Origin: Peromyscus leucopus
Taxonomy: Eukaryota > Chordata > Mammalia > Rodentia > Cricetidae
NCBI RefSeq assembly: GCF_004664715.2
Contig: NC_051083.1
Location: forward strand, 96,855,161 to 96,919,160
Direction: 5' to 3'
Length of the DNA stretch: 64,000 bases
Of the stretch, positions 56,780 to 64,000 are shown one piece after another. The position numbers and the translations under genes are program-made. Position 1 is the first letter of the stretch. Every line of letters begins with the position of its first letter. Under the pieces are notes generated by a model that searched no databases, was not told the origin of the DNA, and saw nothing but the letters and a program-made list of their open reading frames with translations.

Positions 56780-56925
56780 ATAAGACAGGGTTTCTCTCTG
56801 TAGTCTTGGCTGTCCTGGATCTCGATCTGTAGACCAGGCTGGCCTCGAACTTACAGAGATCCACCTGCCTCTGCTTCGTGAGTGCTGGGATTAAAGGTGT
56901 GTGCCACTGCCGCCTGACAAGAAAA
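56780..56925 (-). repeat. B1 SINE
   Basis: Antisense B1 'aagacagggtttctctctgtag ... gaccaggctggcctcgaac ... gtgtgccactgccgcctgac'. Confidence 0.92.
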
Positions 56926-57609
56926 TATTTTTAAAGGAGTTACTACTAAAGGTTTTTAGCTGGTATGTAGAAGAAGCAACTGAAGTGTTACTGCAAAGCA
57001 GGGGCTGATGAGGAATTACACTTTATTTTATGTGGTCAGAGCATAAGGTTGTGGTTGCAAAGGATGCAATGGACAGATCATTCCATGCCAAGGATATTGG
57101 GCCTTCACTATAGTTGTCAGGTGTCTCTGATATCAAAACTAGAGACTCGTCTGATGAGGTCTTTATTTAAAGCATTCCGAGAGAGGTTCAGAGCCTGGAT
57201 GGCCATGATAGAGCCTGGCAAAAGGAAGTCCAGTTAGGAGAATGTTGGAGGAAAAGATGAAGGGAGTCCAACAGTAGCAGCAGAATTAAGGAAGGAGTGA
57301 ATTGAAAAAAGAGTCAAGGAAGAAAAAGATACAGACCCAGCACTAAGTAAACAACATATGTAAGGAGTAAATGTAAGAAATGACTCAAAGACTGTTCTCA
57401 GATGTCTCACCAGACTACTGAGAGAACATATTGATGGCACCACTGCCTGAGCAAATGAATTTTAACAACTCTCACAGTGTCTGTCTTACTAAACCCAACT
57501 GAAACAGGAGCATCCATTACCAAAGTCAAGTGAAAGAAGAGAGAAAGGAGGAAGAGATCAAACACAGCCAGTATGAAACTGTCAAACAATAAAGGCAAAG
57601 ATTAAAGAC

Positions 57610-57790
57610 CAAAACCCAGCAGTCAGGGGAATGGCTCACCTGGTAGAGTGCTTACCTGGCATTCCTGAGGCTGTGGGTTCTAGCCCCAACACCATACTAA
57701 TAGAGTCTAGTGGTACACACCCGTCATCCCAGCACCCAGGAGATGGACATAAGAGAATCACAAGTTCAAGGTTATCCTTGTTCCACCAAA
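57610..57790 (+). repeat. B4 SINE
   Basis: An ID-like tRNA head ('ggggaatggctcacctggtagagtgcttacctggc') followed by a B1-like tail ('agtggtacacacccgtcatcccagcaccc'). Confidence 0.82.
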
Positions 57791-58074
57791 CAAACCTCAG
57801 CAATGGTAAATCCCAAACTTGATACATAATCCATAATTGAAACATTTCGCTGACTTTTTCTGAATGTCTGCTGTTGATTATTATGTTTTAATTAGGTTGT
57901 CCACTAGGCCACAGTCATGTAAATTAGTGTAAGGTATTGTCTGTGTTATACTGTATTCTGTTTGAATATATATTTTCTTATTTTCATTCACTTACTTGTT
58001 CAGTGGTAACCACTGCACTGGGCCCCAAAATTAAAGGGATGAAAACACAGATTTGCTGGCTTCAAATAAAAATG

Positions 58075-58225
58075 TCAGCTGGGCAGTGGTAGCACACGCC
58101 TTTAATTCCAGCACTTAGGAGGCAGAGGCAAGTGGATCTAAGTTAGAGGCCAGCCTGGTCTACAGAGCGAGTTCCAGGATAACCAAGGCTACACAGAGAA
58201 ACCCTGTCTTGAAAAAAACAACAAC
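58075..58225 (+). repeat. B1 SINE
   Basis: Sense B1 'gctgggcagtggtagcacacgcc ... gaggccagcctggtctacag ... gagaaaccctgtcttg' with an A-rich tail. Confidence 0.93.
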
Positions 58226-58949
58226 AAAAGTATGTCTGTTTCATTACAGTGATCATAGAAGACTTTGGAAAGGTTGATGCTGTAAGATTACGTTTAGGTG
58301 GTAATTAGGAAGTCATAACTTAGATTAAAAGGAGAATAGAGAGGCATATGCAAAGAGCTATTTCCCAGATGGTGAGACTATTCCTAAGATATAAAACGGG
58401 AAGAGAAAAGACAAGAGAAGAATAATTGCTACTCAGCCTGCTTAGGTAAAAACCAGATGGGGCTGGATGATGGATGGCCTACTGTGTTCAACTAAGGAAT
58501 CAGGGCTTGGTCCTGTAGTGAGGAGGAACTTTTCAAGAGTACTTAGGGATAGATAAGAATGACTGTTCCTACAATGAAGATCTTCGACCTTCCTGCAGCC
58601 CTGCCATCTAGAGTTCCATCTTATCAACTGCCATCCTGTCAGGTACATCTCATTTAGCTTTCTTAGGAACCCATAGAAGATAACAGCTTCAAAATCCCAC
58701 TCAAATCTTGCACACAACTAAAGACATATGAAGTATGCCTATCTCTTAGAGAAGCCAACATTTGTTTCTGAGCAGTACCCCTCTTTTGCTATGAACCTCC
58801 ATGCATTAGCCTATGTTAAAATATTGACATTACACCCTAACTCTGCTTTCAAACAACAAAAAAGTAACCGGTGATATGTCTAATGTTTCCTTGTGGAATG
58901 TTTAATTGCTGTTATTCTTTGATGTCTATGTGTTGTGTCTATATGTGTG

Positions 58950-59270
58950 TGTTCACACGACACATATGTCTGTGCAGGTACTCATGTGTGCAATTGCATG
59001 TAGAGGCTCTAGGTTGACATTGGGAGTTTTACTTGGTCACTCTTCACCTTAGTCACCAAGGCATGGTTTCTGAATTAAACCCAGAGTTCCTTGTCCAGGT
59101 AGTCTGACCAGTCCCTTCCTTCAGGATCCCATCTCTATTTTCTAAGCACTGGAATTACCTATAGGTGGGCTCTGATGTCCAACTTACATTTTATGTGTGT
59201 TCTTGGGGATATGACTCTGATCCTTATGCTTACAAGTGCTATAAATACTGAGCCATCTCTCTAGCCCTAA
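58950..59270 (-). repeat. B4 SINE
   Basis: Antisense: 'catgtagaggctctaggttgacattggg' ... 'aagcactggaattacctatagg' ... 'aagtgctataaatactgagccatctctctagccc'. Diverged but in the right order. Confidence 0.7.
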
Positions 59271-59344
59271 AAATGATTAATTTAAAAGTTATATTATGGT
59301 GAGGTTTGTACAAGTCTGAAATATATTTTTGAAAAACATGGAGT

Positions 59345-59640
59345 GGTGAGAGCAATGACTCACTCATTGAAGTGGTTACTGCACCTGAGTTCAGATCCCC
59401 AGCACACATCTAAAAATATGGGTATGTGGTGCATGCATGTAACCCTAGCGTTAGGGACTCAAAAGTGGGAAGTGGCCTGGTAGTCTTGCCGAATCAGTGT
59501 GCTCTAAGTTCAGAGAGAAACCCTATGTAAGAAAATTAGGTAGAGAGCCATAAAGGAAGATATCTAATGTGAACCTGTGGTCTGCACACATGTACACACA
59601 TGTCCATGAACAGACAAACATGAATGAGTACATACACATT
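59345..59640 (+). repeat. B4 SINE
   Basis: 'gagttcagatccccagcacacatctaaaaa', 'gtggtgcatgcatgtaaccctagcg', 'gagagaaaccctatgtaag', 'gaagatatctaatgtgaacctgtggtctgc' follow sense B4. Confidence 0.78.
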
Positions 59641-59646
59641 CATGGA

Positions 59647-59648
<2 letters not shown>

Positions 59649-59684
<36 letters not shown>
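59649..59684. repeat. (CA)n microsatellite
   Basis: About 18 uninterrupted AC units at the tail of the B4. Confidence 0.99.
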
Positions 59685-59689
<5 letters not shown>

Positions 59690-60153
59690 TATACACGCAC
59701 ACATGCACGCACTCACGCTCGTGTGCAAAACATTGAACTGTATAATTTAAATGAGTGAGTTTTGTGATGTTTACATCATACGTCAGTAATTCTGGTCAAA
59801 TATTTGGAGCACTAGTAGAATGCTAAGTTAAGGGATGTATTTTTTTTGGAAATTATGAGTCTTACTACTTTATGACAAGACTTACTCATTAGACCCAGCC
59901 CTATATACCATCCGCTTAGCATAGAACTAGGGAACAGTAATTACTTAATATAGGTATTCATCTTACAGAACTGAATGTAGTGGAATCATTGTCTTTATTC
60001 TAATTCAGAATAAAATGTTTTTTTTAAATCATGGATATGATTTTTAGTTATTTTAACCTCCTATGATATTTATTTTATGAGAAAATTTTATAAATGCTGG
60101 GTTGTGTTCAGACCATTTTTTTGTTTCCCAGATATGAGCAGTTTTTAATATAA

Positions 60154-60372
<219 letters not shown>

Positions 60373-61115
60373 TAAGTGATTTTTATTTGAAATACCAAGA
60401 TGAACTCCAACGATGCACATTAAAATTCACTAATATCTCAGAAATCTCACCAATTCATGCCTCCAGTTTTCTGTATTGTACTTGCATTTTTGTATTCTCA
60501 ATATTAGCTTTTCCTGCTGTAGGTTGCTTGGTGACAAACATGGGAACACATGCTACTGAAGTCTTCACTATCATTGAACTGATAGCTTTTCAGGAATATT
60601 TTGATAGCTATATCATGTGCACAGTCACACAGATTTATCTAGAAAAGCAGTAGAGTTAGTTAGAGGAAGATCAAGCTAATGTGAAAGCTCTCATTGTGTT
60701 GTCTTCTTACATGCAAATGCACGTGGGGATTAGATCCCGCTTCTTAATCAAACTCAACAGTAGCAGAATGAGTATGAGAAAGTCCTTACTAAATGGTCAA
60801 GGGTTGGGCAGGGTTGGCTGAGTACTGACAAAATAAATCAGTAGTCCTGAAATGAGACCAGGTTCATCATTTTCCCCTACTGTCCTTGTTAAAGACACAG
60901 ATTTCCAGGCCCACCTCACCAGATATTTGAAACAGACTCCAGGAATGATAATCTTACAAAAATTCCTTAGATGATCCTAACATCAGCCAGAAATGTGAAC
61001 CAATTTTGAATTGTTCACTCGGGATAGAGGTAGGGGTCATCTGTTTTTCAATTCAACTGGAAATACATATATACATATGTATTCATACATATACACATAC
61101 ATAAATACACACACA

Positions 61116-61117
<2 letters not shown>

Positions 61118-61173
<56 letters not shown>
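61118..61173. repeat. (CA)n microsatellite
   Basis: About 28 CA units. Confidence 0.99.
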
Positions 61174-61175
<2 letters not shown>

Positions 61176-61394
61176 TGCAACTGAATCAGAGGCCCTGGGG
61201 ATGCAATAATGTTTAATGAGAGATCTACTTTCTTAAGTCTATATATAAACGTCAACTAACTTCTTCCTGTCCAAGAAGAAAAAAAAAAAAAACCAAGTTG
61301 CAAAAAGACAATACTATATACTGTGGGAACACAGAAAAGTTGGCTTTTAGATTTCATTCTAATGTGTTTGGCTGAAAACAAGGGTGGGTGAGTA

Positions 61395-61570
61395 CTGCAG
61401 ACATGGTTCTGTGGTAGAGTGTGTACACAGAGGACAGAGTTCAGTTCTCAGCGTCCATGTTAGGTGTCTCACAACCAGCAGTAGTTGCAGCTGAAGGGGA
61501 TCCAATACCTCTTCTGATCTCCATGGGTACCTGCACTTGTGCACAAACGCACACACCCATACACAATTAA
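61395..61570 (+). repeat. B2/B3 SINE
   Basis: 'tggttctgtggtagagtgtg ... cagagttcagttctcagcg ... tctcacaaccagcagtagttgc ... ggggatccaatacctcttctgatctcc ... gggtacctgcac' in sense order. Confidence 0.78.
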
Positions 61571-61664
61571 ATTATTTTTAGTGGATGGGTGTGCACTGTT
61601 CGAGAGAACAGCACCACAGATCTTCATTCTTCCTTGTGGTAGCTACATGTGGCTTAGCTTGGCT

Positions 61665-61740
61665 GTTGCACACTTGCAGTGTTGTTGCACACTTGCAGTA
61701 TTGTTGCACACTTGCAGTGTTGTTGCACACTTGCAATGTT
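61665..61740 (+). repeat. Minisatellite, 19-bp unit x4
   Basis: Four tandem copies of GTTGCACACTTGCAGTGTT (61665, 61684, 61703, 61722), with one substitution in copy 2 (GTATT) and one in copy 4 (CAATG). Confidence 0.97.
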
Positions 61741-61886
61741 GCTACTCCAAATTGGAATGTGCTGTAAGAACAAAATACGCACTTAATTTTAAGTCTTTCT
61801 TGTCAAAAAAAAACTATAAAATATCTCATAGAAAATTGGTCTGTTGATTGCCTGTTGGGATAACACTTTCACGCATTCACCTAAAT

Positions 61887-62107
61887 CAGTAGTTCTCAAC
61901 CTGTGGGTCGTGACTCCTTGGCGATCCAATGACCCTTTTACAGGGGTCACATGTCAGATATCCTGCATATCAGATATTTATATTACGATTCATAACAGCA
62001 ACAAAATTACAGTTATGAAATAACGAAAATAATTTTATAGTTTGGGTCACCACAATATAAGGAACTGTATGAAAGGGTCACAACATTAGGAAGGTTGAGA
62101 ACCACTG
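61887..62107 (+). mobile_element. URR1 hAT-type DNA transposon fossil
   Basis: Terminal inverted repeats 'cagtagttctcaacctg' and 'aaggttgagaaccactg', with 'gtgggtcgtgactcc', 'tattacgattcataacagc' and 'gggtcaccacaatataagg' between. The flanking 8-mers ACCTAAAT and CTCTAACT agree at only five positions, so the target duplication is decayed. Confidence 0.93.
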
Positions 62108-62228
62108 CTCTAACTGAAATATATTATCGAAACAGATTTCTGTTTTGAGGAGCTTTTAACAGTTCACATCATATTCTTTTTATGTTTTTAAATATTGATT
62201 TTTTAAATTGACATAATAATTGTACATA

Positions 62229-62395
62229 TGGTGGGCTAGCCAGCTCAGCAGGTAAAAGTACTTGCCATGAAATCCTGACTGTCTGAGCTTGATGGCTGGA
62301 ATCCACAGTGGAAGAGAGAACTGACTCCAAAAAGTTGTCCTTGGATCTCAACACAGGCACCACAGCACGTGCAAGCATGCATAGTAAGAATTTAA
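62229..62395 (+). repeat. B3 SINE nested in old L1
   Basis: 'ctagccagctcagcaggtaaaagtacttgcc ... gtggaagagagaactgactcc ... agttgtccttggatctc ... cacagcacgtgcaagcatgc' is a sense B3. Confidence 0.82.
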
Positions 62396-62839
62396 AACTA
62401 TATTGCATGATGTTCAAATCAGAGTAAACATAACGATCTCATGTATATATCTTTTCTTTATGGGAAACATTAAAAAATCTTCCTTTTAGCTTTAAAAATG
62501 AACATTACATTATCATTGTAACTATTACACTTTTTAATGACATGCAAAAACTTCTTGCTACTATCTAACTATGGCTTCTTATCTGTTGACCTGCCTTCCT
62601 TCATTCTTCCTTCTCCCTACTGTACCCAGCCTTAGGTATCCAGCATTTGGCTCTCAGCTTCTATCAGATCAGTTTTGTTTATTATCTTTTTCATATGGAT
62701 GCAATTACATGTTGCTTGTTTTTTTGTACTTGGCGTACTTCACGCAACATAATGAACTCCAGTTGTATCCACATTGTCCCAAATGACAATATGTCATCTT
62801 TTGTGTTCCTTAAGTAGTATTTCATCATGTACATATTTT

Positions 62840-63245
62840 AGGCTTATATTGCTGGGATAAAACACCATGACCAAAAGCAACTTAGGAAGGAAAGTGTTTA
62901 TTTCATCTTAACACTTCCAGGTAACATTCTATCACTGAGGGAAGTTAGGGCAGAAACCCAGGGTAAGAATCTGGAGGCAGGAACTGAGGTAGAGGCTATG
63001 GAGGGGAGATGCATGCTTGTTTGCTTAGCCTGGCTTGCTAGGCCTGCTTGCTTATAGAACCCAGGACTGACTTGTCAGGGGTGGCTGAACCCACAATGGG
63101 CTAGCCCCCTCCCCCCATCAATCACTAATGAAGAACATGTCCACAGGTTTGCCTAAAAGCTCATCAGGTGGAAGCATTTTCTCAAATGAGGTTATGTCTT
63201 CCCAAATGACTGTAGCCTGTGTCAACACGACATAAACATGAACCA
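62840..63245 (+). repeat. Rodent medium-reiterated repeat nested in old L1, family not assigned
   Basis: 'attgctgggataaaacaccatgaccaaaagcaac' through 'ccccatcaatcactaatgaagaa' to 'gcctgtgtcaacacgacataaa' is a familiar rodent repeat whose name I am not certain of. The L1 text resumes at 'gtgtatttactgatatctc', so it is an insertion. Confidence 0.7.
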
Positions 63246-64000
63246 ACAGAGTGTATTTACTGATATCTCTTTAGTAATTCATCAGCTGATAGACATTGTT
63301 GGATTCCATTTCTTGACTATTGTATACTGTACTGCAGTACTCATGTCTTTTAGATATCTGACTTACTTTCTTATGACCATATACCCAGCAGTGAGATTCC
63401 AGAATCATAAGGTACAACGTGTATGCAAGTTTAAATTCTCACTAACAGTGTACCAGAGTTCCCTTTCTCCACATTTTCACCAGCATTTGTTACCTTTTCT
63501 CTTTTTGTTATTAACCATTCTTCTTCTGGTGAAATCATATCCCATTGTGGCTTTTATTTGAATTTCCCTGACGATTTATGATATCAGCATTTTTAATGGC
63601 CCCATTTGCCATGTGACAATTCTGAAAATTTTCTATTTAGACCGATTTCCTATTGAAAGTGGGATTTGGGGCTTTCTTTTTTTGCTATTGAGATTCTATA
63701 GCTCCTTATATATTCTAGATCCTTCTAAGATTGATATATCACATGTATTTTTTCACATTCTGTGTAGTCTTCAAGTTTTCACTTCATTCTATTGAGTTTT
63801 TGTAGTGTAGAAGCATTTAGTTTTACGCAATCTCACTTGGTCAGTTTTGATTTTGTTAACAATTCACAGTGTATTTCTAATGGAATACACTTTTTAAATT
63901 ATAATTTCAATACAGCACTTTGTTGCATAACTGTGTTCTGAGAGGTGAGAATGGGAATTGCAGTTTTATTTTGATTATTTGTTCCCACTAAGATACAGCT

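Larger units (their letters stand above)
62185..64000 (-). repeat. Old L1 (L1MA-like), antisense, runs off the window
   Basis: 3' end at about 62185 ('tttttaaattgacataataattgtac'), then 'cttcacgcaacataatgaactccag', 'tatttcatcatgtacatatttta', 'catttcttgactattgta', 'catatacccagcagtgagattcc' and 'ctccttatatattctagatcc', which is the antisense of ORF2 and the 3' UTR of an ancient mammalian L1. The frame is fully decayed. Interrupted by a B3 and a medium-reiterated repeat. Confidence 0.8.

Overview
The window is vertebrate nuclear DNA from a rodent. It carries B1, B2/B3, B4 and ID SINEs, rodent L1 3' ends, URR1 hAT fossils and long CA microsatellites. The B1 sequence variant (a 'gcgcctttcctgga' stretch in place of the usual mouse wording) and two copies of an LTR-like repeat that I associate with cricetids suggest Cricetidae (hamster, vole, Peromyscus) rather than mouse or rat. 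That placement is inference.

One gene is present, on the + strand: the 5' coding half of Pak3 (p21-activated kinase 3), which is X-linked in mammals. Eight constitutive coding exons were assembled by hand from splice sites and reading phase: 11881-12055, 30255-30355, 35704-35857, 36790-36827, 48775-48906, 51358-51523 and 60308-60371, with the first preceded by 27 bases of 5' UTR in the same exon (seven coding exons plus that UTR segment). Between the second and third lie the two known in-frame cassette exons, c (32856-32918, 21 codons) and b (34477-34521, 15 codons). Without the cassettes the window encodes residues 1-276 and two bases of codon 277. This covers the Nck-binding proline motif, the CRIB motif, the autoinhibitory segment, an acidic tract, the PIX-binding motif and the first glycines of the kinase ATP loop. 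The rest of the kinase domain lies beyond 64000. All junctions are GT-AG and phases agree throughout.

Layout: 1-11853 is upstream sequence, presumably an intron between 5' UTR exons, with L2, B1, B2/B3 and old L1 fragments. 12056-30254 is an 18.2 kb intron holding a fairly young antisense L1 and a purine-rich block. 30356-35703 is the alternative-splicing segment. 36828-48774 is repeat-dense. 48907-51357 contains a mosaic repeat block bracketed by a 59-63 bp direct repeat. 51524-60307 has MIRs, B1s, B4s and a CTCF-like motif. 60372-64000 runs into an old antisense L1 with nested insertions.

No RNA gene, CRISPR array or second protein-coding gene was recognised. No new biological system is visible. 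The more interesting items are the alternative exons and their possible splicing signals, an L1 insertion with an apparent 3' transduction, and the bracketed mosaic block. Repeat family names come from recognition by eye; boundaries are approximate unless target-site duplications are given.
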